The position numbers and the translations under genes are program-made. Shown here one piece after another: positions 21,249-29,266 of a stretch of DNA of 55,453 nt. A model generated the notes under the pieces. The model did not search any database. It was not told the origin of the DNA and saw nothing but the letters and a program-made list of their open reading frames with translations. Location of the stretch: IMG/VR virus record IMGVR_UViG_3300047483_000550, positions 1 to 55,453 of that record. One strand, 5' to 3'. The DNA comes from a virus. Every line of letters begins with the position of its first letter. Within the stretch, counting starts at the first letter, position 1.

Positions 21249-21318
21249 GACGGGACTTGTAGAAATACAAGTTTAGTTGGTAGGGGAACTCGGTGGTGTG
21301 GGTTCCCCATTTTTTTGC
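21249..21318 (+). ncRNA. Candidate small structured RNA
   Basis: Between the resolvase and primase genes lies a compact unit with no open frame. ACTTGTA (21255-21261) and TACAAGT (21266-21272) form a perfect 7-bp stem capped by a GAAA tetraloop. A 10-nt linker (TTAGTTGGTA) follows. GGGGAAC (21283-21289) and GTTCCCC (21302-21308) form a second perfect 7-bp stem, followed by a T-rich tract. The GC content is clearly above the surroundings. A promoter-like TATATTTATT sits just upstream. The simplest reading is an independent RNA of about 70 nt with its own terminator; an attenuator leader for the primase gene is the alternative. No known RNA family is recognised. Confidence 0.6.
21283..21317 (+). 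terminator. Rho-independent terminator of the small RNA
   Basis: GGGGAAC/GTTCCCC stem with a 12-nt loop followed by ATTTTTTTT. It lies before the primase start at 21363. Confidence 0.75.
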
Positions 21319-21362
21319 TCGTTATTTTTTTTTATCGTTTTTTTTATTTATCATTCTACTAT

Positions 21363-22304
21363 ATGAGCAATCAAGAAGTAGATTATACACCAATCTTTGA
21401 AATCCTTGAAGATATATTTGGTGATTACAAAAACCACAATGACTATAGATGTCAGGTGAGTTTTGATTGCCCCGTGTGCTCACACGAAATAAAAGGTTTA
21501 GAACACGGAGATGGTAAGGGTAACTTAGAAGTTAATTACAAGTATAATGTTTATAAATGTTGGGTATGTGCTGAGACTCACGGAACCCACGGATCAATTT
21601 ATAAATTAATTAAAAGATTTGGTAATAAAAAACATTTAAAAAATTACGAGTTACTTCGTCCCGAACAAACCGAAGATGGTAGTAATCGTGTTTTTAAACC
21701 CGTTAAATTACCCGATGAATTTATTTCATTCAAAGATGCTAGTATGGGTTTAAAGATGACACCATATTATAAACAAGCCTATAATTATATCAAGAAACGT
21801 AATGTAACAGATTTAATGTTACAAATTTATAATATTGGATTTTGTTATAAAGGAATCTACGAAAATAGAATCATAATTCCTTCATACGATGAGGATAGTA
21901 GAATTAATTATTTTATTGCTCGTTCGTATTTGAATAATACGAAGATGAAATATAAAAATCCAGAAGCACAAAAAGAAATTATAATATTCAATGAAAAACT
22001 TATCGATTGGAATGAAACGATTTATATTGTTGAAGGGGCTTTCGATAGTATATTCATACCAAATGCAATACCTATGTTGGGTAAGTTTATGAGTGATTAC
22101 TTGTTTAAGAAACTATACGAAAATGCAAAAAAAATTGTCATAGTGTTAGACCCTGATGCTTGGGAAGATGCTGAACGGTTATATCATAGAATTAATTGTG
22201 GTAAGTTAATGGGTAAAGTTTGGATTGTGAAATTAGAAGGTGACAAAGATATTGCCGATTTAAAGGGTGATTTAAGTGGGTATAAAATAAAACAAATAGA
22301 TTAA
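21363..22304 (+). CDS. 61: DNA primase (DnaG-type, gp61-like)
   Basis: The ATG at 21363 is chosen over a TTG at 21315, which would place translation inside the terminator tract; the product is 313 aa. Residues 36-69 carry a zinc-binding pair, CPVC and CWVC. A TOPRIM domain follows: TIYIVEGAFDSIF (about 222-234) with the conserved Glu, and IVIVLDPDAWEDAERLY (about 259-275) with the DxD metal-binding pair. It would make RNA primers for the phage replisome. The length is near T4 gp61 (342 aa). The next gene begins one base after its stop, suggesting joint expression with the nuclease genes. The helicase partner lies outside the window. Confidence 0.87.
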   Translation: MSNQEVDYTPIFEILEDIFGDYKNHNDYRCQVSFDCPVCSHEIKGLEHGDGKGNLEVNYKYNVYKCWVCAETHGTHGSIYKLIKRFGNKKHLKNYELLRPEQTEDGSNRVFKPVKLPDEFISFKDASMGLKMTPYYKQAYNYIKKRNVTDLMLQIYNIGFCYKGIYENRIIIPSYDEDSRINYFIARSYLNNTKMKYKNPEAQKEIIIFNEKLIDWNETIYIVEGAFDSIFIPNAIPMLGKFMSDYLFKKLYENAKKIVIVLDPDAWEDAERLYHRINCGKLMGKVWIVKLEGDKDIADLKGDLSGYKIKQID

Positions 22305-22305
22305 T

Positions 22306-23166
22306 ATGAATTTAACTGACATCTCATTAGAGATAAAAGATTTATTAGAGGAGAGAAGGAGACAATTAGAATTGACTTTCATTGAGGAGGAACACATATA
22401 CTATATGAAAGATTTAGATGGTCAAATTAAAAGAAATTTTCCATCGGTTTCTAAAATTATAAAAAAGTTCCACAAACCATTTGATGCTGAAGGGATGGCG
22501 TTGAAGATGTCCAAAGGTGACCCTGAAGGGCAGGCTCAGTTACTTGCCGAATGGAAAATGGCCGGTGACTTGTCAACTAATATGGGTAGTCGTGTTCATT
22601 TTGAATTGGAATCTGATTTGATTGGTAGATTTGATAACTATAAAGAAGTTAGACAACCTATATTTGAAATTAATGAAGAACAACAACGTAAGAGTGATAA
22701 TATGATTAAGGCAGGAAAAGAATTTCTTGATTTAATGTTAGAAAGAGGTGGGGTCTTATTAGATACTGAAATAGTATTGGGGGACCCCGAAGAGCAATAT
22801 ACTGGACAACCCGATAAGGTATGGTTAATGGAAAATAAGGCTAAAGATGATTTTGGTTTTGTTATTACAGATTGGAAAACTAACCAACCAAAAAACTTTG
22901 AAGTACAACATTACACAGGCAAATTATACCCACCATTCAATAATTTTCACGACAATGCTTTGGGTCATTATTACTTACAACTTCCATTATATGGTCGATT
23001 ATTACGTAAGATGTTGAAAGGTACAAAGTACAATGATACAAAACTATTGGGAAATGTTGTCGTGTTATTAAAAGAAGATGGGACATTCGTTGAATATAAA
23101 GTTCCTCCACAAATCAATACAGCAATTTTATCAATGGACTTAACAAAATACATTAAAAGATGGTAA
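22306..23166 (+). CDS. PD-(D/E)XK superfamily nuclease (RecB/Cas4-like exonuclease)
   Basis: This 286-residue protein shows the PD-(D/E)XK core in order: a conserved Glu/His helix (MGSRVHFELES), GQPDKVWLM (about 166-174) with the metal-binding Asp, FVITDWKTNQ (about 185-194) with the D-x-K pair, and the QxxxY-type helix YYLQLPLYGRLLRKML. This arrangement is typical of RecB-like and phage lambda exonuclease-type enzymes acting on DNA ends. It sits between primase and the gp47-like subunit, whose ATG lies inside its 3' end (7-nt overlap), so a role in DNA recombination or end processing is likely. Its exact substrate cannot be read from the sequence. Confidence 0.82.
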   Translation: MNLTDISLEIKDLLEERRRQLELTFIEEEHIYYMKDLDGQIKRNFPSVSKIIKKFHKPFDAEGMALKMSKGDPEGQAQLLAEWKMAGDLSTNMGSRVHFELESDLIGRFDNYKEVRQPIFEINEEQQRKSDNMIKAGKEFLDLMLERGGVLLDTEIVLGDPEEQYTGQPDKVWLMENKAKDDFGFVITDWKTNQPKNFEVQHYTGKLYPPFNNFHDNALGHYYLQLPLYGRLLRKMLKGTKYNDTKLLGNVVVLLKEDGTFVEYKVPPQINTAILSMDLTKYIKRW

Positions 23167-23984
23167 AAAGAATTATACACATCGCTGATTTACATATCAG
23201 AACGATACAAATGCACGAATTGTACAAAAAACAATTTGAACTCTTATTAGAAGAAATTAATATTAAAATTTTAGAATGGTCAAATGAAAATATATCGCAT
23301 AACGAAATTAGAATTGTTATTGCGGGTGACATCGCACATCAAAAAATTAATATATCAAATGAACAATTACTTTTAACAAGTTGGTTTTTAAGAGAATTAA
23401 CAAATTATGGTAAAGTTGTTATTATTCCAGGTAATCACGATTTCTTAGAAAATAACGTACAAAGATTAGATAGTATAACACCAGTTGTTGAATTGTTGGA
23501 TAACGATAATATCACATATCTAAAAGATAGTGGTGATTATGTTGATGTAGACGGTAACATTCAATGGATTGTTTATTCGTTATATCAACACAATGTTAGG
23601 CCTGATTTTACTAAACAAGAGGGTTTACTAACTGTCGGTTTATTTCACGGACCAATTCAAGGACTATCAACTGACTTGGGGTTTGAATTTGAAGATGCCT
23701 ACGATAGATTAAACTTTGTTGGTTTAGATTTATTACTGTGTGGTGATATACACAAAAGACAACAATGGGAGTTACCAAGTGGAGGGAAGGCGGTGATGGT
23801 TGGTAGCCTTATTCAACAAAACTTTGGTGAAACGGTGAAACATCACGGTTATGGTATATATAATGTTGAAACTGACGAATATACATTTCACGACTTACCA
23901 AACGAACAGCCGTTTCTTCATTTCACAATAAAAGACATTAAAGATATTGAGGATGGAAAAGAAGTACACGTTAACCTTGGATAG
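23160..23984 (+). CDS. 47: Recombination nuclease subunit, gp47/SbcD/Mre11-like
   Basis: This 274-residue calcineurin-type phosphoesterase has all the Mre11-family motifs: IADLHIR (Asp10, His12), AGDIAH (Asp57), GNHDF (Asn92-Asp94), FHGPI (His162) and CGDIHKRQ (Asp195, His197). With the gp46-like ATPase it should form the SbcCD/Mre11-Rad50 complex that processes DNA ends for recombination-dependent replication. It is somewhat shorter than T4 gp47 (339 aa). Two intervening small genes and one repeat protein separate it from the gp46-like gene, unlike the close pairing usual in T4-like phages. Its 3' end overlaps the next gene by about 30 nt. Confidence 0.92.
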   Translation: MVKRIIHIADLHIRTIQMHELYKKQFELLLEEINIKILEWSNENISHNEIRIVIAGDIAHQKINISNEQLLLTSWFLRELTNYGKVVIIPGNHDFLENNVQRLDSITPVVELLDNDNITYLKDSGDYVDVDGNIQWIVYSLYQHNVRPDFTKQEGLLTVGLFHGPIQGLSTDLGFEFEDAYDRLNFVGLDLLLCGDIHKRQQWELPSGGKAVMVGSLIQQNFGETVKHHGYGIYNVETDEYTFHDLPNEQPFLHFTIKDIKDIEDGKEVHVNLG

Positions 23985-24552
23985 GGAATTCATACAGTAT
24001 TGTGAGTTAAATAAGATTGAAAATGTCGACAAGTTAGCAAAGGAAACCTTCACACGAGGGTTTTCTTTGTTAAAATATGGTGAAACACCTTTTGGTAAAC
24101 GAGTAACAGAAACAGTCGAAGTACCGGTGGAGATTGAAGTCATTAGAGAAGTAATTGTGGATAGGGTGATTGAGAAAATTGTCGAAGTTCCGGTTGAAGT
24201 TATTAAGGAAATTATTAAAGAAGTACCATTTGAGGTGGTTAGGGAAGTTATAAAAGAAGTACCTTTTGAAGTGATTAAAGAGGTACCGATTGAAGGTAAA
24301 GTTAAAACAAAAACTAAAACAGTAGTCAAAGAAGTGCCCGTTGAAGTCATTAAGGAAATTATTAAAGAAGTACCGATTGAAAAAATCGTTGAAGTGACGA
24401 AGGAAGTTTTTAATAACGAAGAGATTGAAAAATTAAAAGAAGAAAATGAAAAACTAAAATCTGACCTTGAAAAAATCACATCATCACTTGACAACATAGG
24501 TAAAGGTCGTTTTATGAAAAATAGCAATCTCAATTCATTATACGATGAATAA
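23953..24552 (+). CDS. Repeat protein with EVPVEVIKE units and coiled coil
   Basis: The ATG at 23953 is preferred to a TTG at 23947, giving 199 aa. Residues 1-50 form a small helical domain (YTLTLDREFIQYCELN). Residues about 55-155 are a run of alternating hydrophobic/acidic beta-like repeats of the type EVPVEVIKEIIKEVPFEV, about ten units, with a basic break KVKTKTKTVVKEV. Residues about 160-185 are a coiled coil (EEIEKLKEENEKLKSDLEKI). No family function is recognised. It overlaps the gp47-like gene, so it is co-expressed with the recombination genes and could be a scaffold or cell-surface-like spacer protein. A second VEVEVEVPVEVE run occurs in the protein at 29266. Confidence 0.7.
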   Translation: MEKKYTLTLDREFIQYCELNKIENVDKLAKETFTRGFSLLKYGETPFGKRVTETVEVPVEIEVIREVIVDRVIEKIVEVPVEVIKEIIKEVPFEVVREVIKEVPFEVIKEVPIEGKVKTKTKTVVKEVPVEVIKEIIKEVPIEKIVEVTKEVFNNEEIEKLKEENEKLKSDLEKITSSLDNIGKGRFMKNSNLNSLYDE

Positions 24553-24597
24553 TTTCGTTTTATCAATTAAATTAAGTATATTATAAAAAACATCATT

Positions 24598-24912
24598 ATG
24601 GAAATTTTATTTATTTGGATACTCGCAGCATACGGTATGACATCAATTTTAGTGTGGGGTTCTATTTTTGAAAGTACAAGAACATTTATTAAGAAGTATT
24701 CTAAATTCTTCGGGGATTTAATTAGTTGCACATTATGTACAGCAACTTGGGTTGGATTTTTTATGTCAATAGCGTTAGGTGGTTTGACAAATAAATTCTT
24801 AGTTGGACAATATTGGTTTACCTATCTGTTTTTTGATGGTATGGTAACCGCAGGAGCCGTTTGGGCAATAAATGCAATTATCGAATTTTTCGAGGAAAGC
24901 AGAATTAAATAA
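24598..24912 (+). CDS. Small integral membrane protein with CTLC motif
   Basis: A 104-residue membrane protein with three hydrophobic segments: residues about 3-24 (ILFIWILAAYGMTSILVWG), about 40-62 (DLISCTLCTATWVGFFMSIA) and about 75-95 (YLFFDGMVTAGAVWAINAII). The Cys pair in SCTLCTATWVG at a membrane boundary is reminiscent of the DUF1360-type small membrane proteins (inference, moderate). An AT-rich gap precedes it with a possible promoter TATATTAT. Its stop is followed 6 nt later by the next ATG. The function is unknown; a role at the host inner membrane is all that can be said. Confidence 0.65.
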   Translation: MEILFIWILAAYGMTSILVWGSIFESTRTFIKKYSKFFGDLISCTLCTATWVGFFMSIALGGLTNKFLVGQYWFTYLFFDGMVTAGAVWAINAIIEFFEESRIK

Positions 24913-24918
24913 AATTAA

Positions 24919-25497
24919 ATGGCCAAATTAAGAGGTGCCAGTTTCGATGATTCATTAGTACGAAACGCAGTGATTGAATTTTTTAGAAAAAGATTTAATA
25001 TAGAATTAAAATCAAATGAAGTTGAAAAAAAGATTGACTTGTTAGGTGTTGACGATAATTTATTAGGCGTTGAGGTTGAACACGGTAAATGGAATGGTGA
25101 CTTTTGGAATGTTGATTCATATTCGTTAAATTTGACGGGATTAAATTATCGAACAATTAATATACCAGGAAGAAAAGAAAAATATTGGAAAGATGTTAAT
25201 TCATATTATGGTAAACAAGTTGACAATCCGAGTAGTAAAAAAAATATATTTGTAAGGACCAATAAAGATTTTACACAGTTTATTGTTATTAGACCTGAAA
25301 CAATCAGGGATTCTAAGAAATTAATTAGAACAAGCTTTCAACCTAACAATAGTGACGAAGTCGAAGATTGGTTATCATTTAGAAATGAAAACGTGGAAAC
25401 CTATGATTTTTTATATGGTGAATACGTTTTACAACAAACACAAAAATTAAGTTTCAAAGAAAAACTATGGCAAACGATAATCCATTTATTAAAGTAA
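24919..25497 (+). CDS. Unknown protein, possible restriction-endonuclease-like fold
   Basis: A 192-residue soluble protein of unknown family. Residues about 38-60 read KKIDLLGVDDNLLGVEVEHG, which has the Asp...Glu-x-Glu spacing on two strands that is seen in PD-(D/E)XK-type nucleases, though the usual Lys is replaced by Glu or lies elsewhere, so this is only a suggestion. The middle is Asn/Tyr/Lys-rich, and the C-terminus (LSFKEKLWQTIIHLLK) is amphipathic. The last 31 nt overlap the start of the gp46-like gene, so it is translationally coupled with it and may act in the same DNA processing pathway. Confidence 0.55.
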   Translation: MAKLRGASFDDSLVRNAVIEFFRKRFNIELKSNEVEKKIDLLGVDDNLLGVEVEHGKWNGDFWNVDSYSLNLTGLNYRTINIPGRKEKYWKDVNSYYGKQVDNPSSKKNIFVRTNKDFTQFIVIRPETIRDSKKLIRTSFQPNNSDEVEDWLSFRNENVETYDFLYGEYVLQQTQKLSFKEKLWQTIIHLLK

Positions 25498-27809
25498 CTT
25501 GGGAAGATGTTCCTGAAAATTTTACACCTGAGAAAATTAGAAGAGTAAAATCGTATTTTGAAAAAAAATACGGTTCTAAGTCCATTCAGGTCATTACAAA
25601 AAATCTAACAAATGTCACCCAAACAAGATTAGAATCGTTAGAGGCGTCGGACAATATCTTAGATCAAGAGTATCAGAAAAGATTAATGAAAGATTTTATT
25701 AATGATAATAAAATTAATGTTAAGTGGGAATTGGTTGAGAGATTAGACAACAAAGTCAACGCACAGATTGATAAGTTAAATGAAAATAAAGTTAGATATA
25801 ATAAATGGTTTATAAAGAAGGTTGAATTTTCTAACTTTCTTTCGTTTGGTGACAACAATGTTATTGATTTTACTAATCTTGACGGAATCACTGTGATTGA
25901 ATCAAACCCTAAGAACTTTGGTGGTAAATCTACGTCGTCAGTTGATTTGTTAATGTTTTTATTTTTTAACACTACAACAAAAACTAAAACTAATGGTGAA
26001 ATTTTTAACAGATTCACTGATAAAAATGAAGTTAGTGTTCGTGGTGAGATTACTATTGATGGTGAAGATTATGTCATAGAACGTAAAACATTACGTAAGA
26101 TGAGTAAGTCAGGTGATTATACTGTCAAGAATGAATTAGAATTCTTTAAAAAGGCAGAAGATGGTACGATAGTGAATCTATCTGGAGAACAGAGAAGAGA
26201 AACTGAAGCATTTATAGCGTCAGCTATCGGAACACAAGAAGACTTCTTATCGACAATTCTAACTACCGGTTATAACTTAGAAGAGTTAATCGAATCCAAA
26301 CCAACGGCTCGAGGACAAATTCTAACCAAGTTTATGGGTTTAGAAAGTTTAAAAACTAAGGAAGAGATTGCAAAGGAGATGTATAACGAGTGGTCAAAAA
26401 AACTAATCTCAAACACATTTAACATTGTTCAATTAGAAAGTGATAACGAGTCATATAATGGGAGCATCAACGAATCCAAAGACCAAATACTTAAATTACA
26501 AAACGATTTGGAAGGTTTTCAAAACGAATTAGTAAGGTTAGAAAGTAGACGTGACGAAGTTTTAACACTTAGAAATAACGATGTTGACCGAGAGTTAATC
26601 AACACTAACCCAATCCTACTTGAAAGGGAAATTAATGACTTAAAAACACAAAAAAATATAAGTTTTTTAAATGCAAGTAATGTTGAAGTGGTCGAACCTA
26701 AAAAATATTATGACGAGGAAGAACATAGACAATTGAGAGAAAAAATAAATCAGTTGGATGTTGAAAATCGTATAGGTGAACGAGAAAAAAGTGAGAAAGA
26801 AAGACATATTAAATTATTGGAAGAGGGAAAAATTTGCCCTAAGTGTAACCGCCCATTAGATGAGGTTGACCATACAGATGAAATTGAGGAAACAAAAAAG
26901 AAAATAAGTGAGATTGATAAAGACAGAGAGACTAACGATAAAGAAATTGAAAAATTAAAATCTGAATCGGATACGTTTAATAATTTAAAAACTGAATTTG
27001 AAACGTACGAAAAAAATAAATTACGTAAGGCTCGTTATGAATTAGAAGTTGAACAAAAACAACTTGAAATTGATTCTAAACAACTACGATTAGATAGATA
27101 CGAAGATAACAAAAAGAAACTTGAGGAAAATCAAAAAATTGATTCCGAGGTGATTTCTTTAAGGACTAAAATAGAAACCGCTAATGGTGACATTCGTGTT
27201 ACCGGTACGAATATTGAAAAACATAAAAACAACGTTACCAACTTAATAGAAAAGATTGGAATCAATAATGATTTAATCACTAAAATTAAATCTGAAGAAG
27301 AGTTGTTAGGGGTGTTCAAAATATATTTAACCGTGTACGGTAAGAATGGAATTTCAAAAGTCATCTTAAAGAATATGGTTCCATTAATTAACGTAGAGTT
27401 ATATCGTTTGTTAGTTGACAGTTGTCACTTTATTTTGGAAATGAACATTAACGATAAAAATGAAGTTGAGTTTGTTATGATTGATTCCGAGACTCGTGTT
27501 GTTAAACCTCTTAATGCGGGTTCGGGGTATGAAAGAACAATTTCATCATTAGCACTTCGTAGTGTATTAACTAAAATATCCTCATTACCAAAACCCAATA
27601 TTGTTGTTATGGATGAGGTGTTTGGTAAAGTGGCCGATGAGAATTTGGAAATGGTCGGTGAGTTCTTTAAAAAGATTAAGAATTATTTTGAACATATTTT
27701 TGTCATATCACATAATTCTTTAATACGTAATTGGTCGGATAATCTAATTATGATTAAAAAAGAAGAGAACGTATCATCAATAGATTTTATCACAACAAAA
27801 ATTTCTTAA
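25467..27809 (+). CDS. 46: Recombination ATPase, gp46/SbcC/Rad50-like
   Basis: This 780-residue protein is an SMC-type ABC ATPase. The N-terminal head has FSNFLSFGDNNVIDF and a Walker A region NPKNFGGKSTS (about 147-157). Two long coiled-coil arms flank a zinc hook CPKCNRPL (about 457-464), and the C-terminal head has an ABC signature region GSGYERTISSLALRS and Walker B IVVMDEVFGKV, followed by a switch His in VISHNS. T4 gp46 is 560 aa, so the arms here are longer. With the gp47-like protein it would form the DNA-end processing complex. The ATG at 25467 lies inside the previous gene and supports the assignment of this start. Confidence 0.92.
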   Translation: MANDNPFIKVTWEDVPENFTPEKIRRVKSYFEKKYGSKSIQVITKNLTNVTQTRLESLEASDNILDQEYQKRLMKDFINDNKINVKWELVERLDNKVNAQIDKLNENKVRYNKWFIKKVEFSNFLSFGDNNVIDFTNLDGITVIESNPKNFGGKSTSSVDLLMFLFFNTTTKTKTNGEIFNRFTDKNEVSVRGEITIDGEDYVIERKTLRKMSKSGDYTVKNELEFFKKAEDGTIVNLSGEQRRETEAFIASAIGTQEDFLSTILTTGYNLEELIESKPTARGQILTKFMGLESLKTKEEIAKEMYNEWSKKLISNTFNIVQLESDNESYNGSINESKDQILKLQNDLEGFQNELVRLESRRDEVLTLRNNDVDRELINTNPILLEREINDLKTQKNISFLNASNVEVVEPKKYYDEEEHRQLREKINQLDVENRIGEREKSEKERHIKLLEEGKICPKCNRPLDEVDHTDEIEETKKKISEIDKDRETNDKEIEKLKSESDTFNNLKTEFETYEKNKLRKARYELEVEQKQLEIDSKQLRLDRYEDNKKKLEENQKIDSEVISLRTKIETANGDIRVTGTNIEKHKNNVTNLIEKIGINNDLITKIKSEEELLGVFKIYLTVYGKNGISKVILKNMVPLINVELYRLLVDSCHFILEMNINDKNEVEFVMIDSETRVVKPLNAGSGYERTISSLALRSVLTKISSLPKPNIVVMDEVFGKVADENLEMVGEFFKKIKNYFEHIFVISHNSLIRNWSDNLIMIKKEENVSSIDFITTKIS

Positions 27810-27825
27810 TTAAAAATAAAAAACC

Positions 27826-27833
27826 TATATTTG
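27826..27833 (+). promoter_or_regulatory. Bacteroidota-type -7 promoter element before clpP
   Basis: TATATTTG matches the known Bacteroidota -7 consensus TAnnTTTG and is followed by a 21-nt leader before the ATG at 27855. A TTTC at 27802 is a possible -33 partner. It differs from the TATTTATA class and would be read by host sigma. Confidence 0.6.
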
Positions 27834-27854
27834 TCCTATAACAAAAACTAACTT

Positions 27855-28529
27855 ATGACACCAAAAGAATTAAAAGATTTTGGTCTTTATAGTAAAGACC
27901 ACGGTATCAGTTCATTAGACTTACACAGATACAATCAGAGAATTGAAAGTAGTTTAACCCCATATATTTTGGAGGAAAGACAAATGAATGTGACCGTTAT
28001 GGACGTATTTTCACGTCTAATGATGGAACGTATTATTTGGGTGGCTGGTGAGGTTAACGACCATATGTCCGTAGTGACACAGGCACAACTAATGTTCTTA
28101 GATAGTTTAGACACAAACGATATCACAATGCACATTGATAGTCCGGGTGGTTCAGTTAAGTCTGGTTTATCAATGGTTGATGTGATGGATTATATTCGTT
28201 CGGATATCCGTACAATTAATACGGGAATGGCAGCATCTATGGGTTCAGTTCTATTAGGTGCAGGAACTAAAGGTAAACGAGGGTCCTTAAGATTCTCACG
28301 TACAATGTTACACCAATCATCAGGAGGTGCAGGGGGTAATATTCAAGATGCACGTATCACATTCCAAGAATGGGAAAAGATTAATGATACCCTTTTTGAA
28401 TTATTAGGTGGATATTGTGGAAAATCGGCGGAACAAGTTAAGGGTGACGCATCTCGAGATTTATGGTTAGGTGCTGAAGAGGCACTATCCTACGGAATTA
28501 TTGATGAGATAGTTAAAAAGAAGAATTAG
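27855..28529 (+). CDS. clpP: ATP-dependent Clp protease proteolytic subunit
   Basis: This 224-residue protein has a complete ClpP serine protease triad: Ser128 in GMAASMGSVLL, His153 in TMLHQSS and Asp202 in ASRDLWLGAEEALSYGIID. The conserved HIDSPGGSVKSGL loop (about 93-105) that forms the oxyanion region is also present. ClpP forms a barrel that degrades unfolded proteins delivered by a ClpX/ClpA ATPase; no such ATPase gene is in the window, so a host one may be used. It is flanked by a host-like promoter and a strong terminator, so it is a single-gene unit. In phages such proteins may act as prohead protease or alter host proteolysis; the location away from head genes favours the second, but this is open. 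Confidence 0.9.
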   Translation: MTPKELKDFGLYSKDHGISSLDLHRYNQRIESSLTPYILEERQMNVTVMDVFSRLMMERIIWVAGEVNDHMSVVTQAQLMFLDSLDTNDITMHIDSPGGSVKSGLSMVDVMDYIRSDIRTINTGMAASMGSVLLGAGTKGKRGSLRFSRTMLHQSSGGAGGNIQDARITFQEWEKINDTLFELLGGYCGKSAEQVKGDASRDLWLGAEEALSYGIIDEIVKKKN

Positions 28530-28533
28530 TACA

Positions 28534-28557
28534 AAAGAGGACGAAAGTCCTCTTTCT
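28534..28557 (+). terminator. Rho-independent terminator after clpP
   Basis: AAAGAGGAC (28534-28542), GAAA loop, GTCCTCTTT (28547-28555): a perfect 9-bp stem with a tetraloop and a short T-rich tail. Confidence 0.85.
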
Positions 28558-28560
28558 TCG

Positions 28561-28568
28561 TATTTATA
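28561..28568 (+). promoter_or_regulatory. TATTTATA motif, putative late promoter of the lysis-like trio
   Basis: Exact motif immediately after the clpP terminator and 13 nt before the ATG at 28582. Confidence 0.6.
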
Positions 28569-28581
28569 TATAAAAGTAATT

Positions 28582-28965
28582 ATGAAGATAAATAAAACTC
28601 TAATTCTCGTATTAATTGTTGGTGCAATTGCTTTATACAGTTTGTTCCAATCTAACTCAATTAAGACAGATGTAGAAGGGTACTATCGTAAAATAGACTC
28701 ACTACAAAACGAGATTGATTCGGTTGAAAACGCAAACAAACTTATTGACAATCACATTGCTACGGTAGATAATGAAATTACTAAAATTGAAGGTGACATT
28801 ACTAACGTAAATAAAAACATAACAATTATCAAAAATCAAACAAATGAAAAAGTTACAGCTGTTAACGATTATACTATTCACGACCTTATCAAGTTTTTCT
28901 CAGACCGTTACGAAAACGGACTCGATAGTACCCTTAAAGGTACCGATAGCAAAGTTAGTAATTAA
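28582..28965 (+). CDS. Inner-membrane-anchored coiled-coil protein, possible i-spanin
   Basis: A 127-residue protein with an N-terminal membrane anchor (residues 5-23, TLILVLIVGAIALYSLF), then a periplasmic coiled coil (DSLQNEIDSVENANKLIDNH onward) and a short C-terminal tail. This is the architecture of Rz-type inner membrane spanins, which disrupt the outer membrane at lysis. The last 122 nt overlap the start of the next gene in another frame, which is also the arrangement of Rz/Rz1 pairs. It has its own TATTTATA motif after a terminator, fitting late expression. No sequence-level family match is claimed; a general membrane-tethered structural protein is the alternative. Confidence 0.6.
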   Translation: MKINKTLILVLIVGAIALYSLFQSNSIKTDVEGYYRKIDSLQNEIDSVENANKLIDNHIATVDNEITKIEGDITNVNKNITIIKNQTNEKVTAVNDYTIHDLIKFFSDRYENGLDSTLKGTDSKVSN

Positions 28966-29266
28966 GGATTTATTACAAGGGGATGGTGCCAAGCAAGAAT
29001 TATTAGAGGCCAATAAAGTTATCGATTTACAAAAAGGTCAAATAACTTTATATAGTCAAAAAGATTCACTTAAAGATCAAAAAATTCTTAATCTTAATAC
29101 TATAATCGATAAAACAACTCAACAAAGAGATTTGGCGATTGATATGTCTAAGAGTTTGGAAAAGGAACTCAAAGTACAACAGTTGAAGACTAAATTTTAT
29201 AAGGCGGGGTCATTTGTTGGCATTGCGGTTGCAATAATAACTACGACGTTATATCTTGTTAAGTAA
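28844..29266 (+). CDS. Secreted or membrane protein, possible spanin partner, out-of-frame overlap
   Basis: A 140-residue protein with a typical signal peptide (MKKLQLLTIILFTTLSSFSQ, cut likely after FSQ, as common in Bacteroidota), a coiled coil in the middle (LEANKVIDLQKGQITLYSQK) and a hydrophobic C-terminal segment (AGSFVGIAVAIITTTLYLV). There is no lipobox Cys, so it is not a classical Rz1 lipoprotein; a C-terminal membrane anchor would hold it instead. Its first 122 nt are embedded in the previous gene in a different frame and encode the signal peptide there, so both frames appear to be under selection. Its stop overlaps the next ATG. Confidence 0.6.
   Translation: MKKLQLLTIILFTTLSSFSQTVTKTDSIVPLKVPIAKLVIKDLLQGDGAKQELLEANKVIDLQKGQITLYSQKDSLKDQKILNLNTIIDKTTQQRDLAIDMSKSLEKELKVQQLKTKFYKAGSFVGIAVAIITTTLYLVK

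Noticed and set aside
21193-21362. tRNA gene in the structured gap before primase
   Set aside because: Two simple hairpins only; no cloverleaf, T-loop GTTCRA or CCA end could be laid out.
23895-24566. 223-codon minus-strand frame opposite the VPVEV repeat gene
   Set aside because: Ser/Thr/Ile-rich shadow of the GAAGTACC repeat; overlaps three + strand genes with clear coupling.
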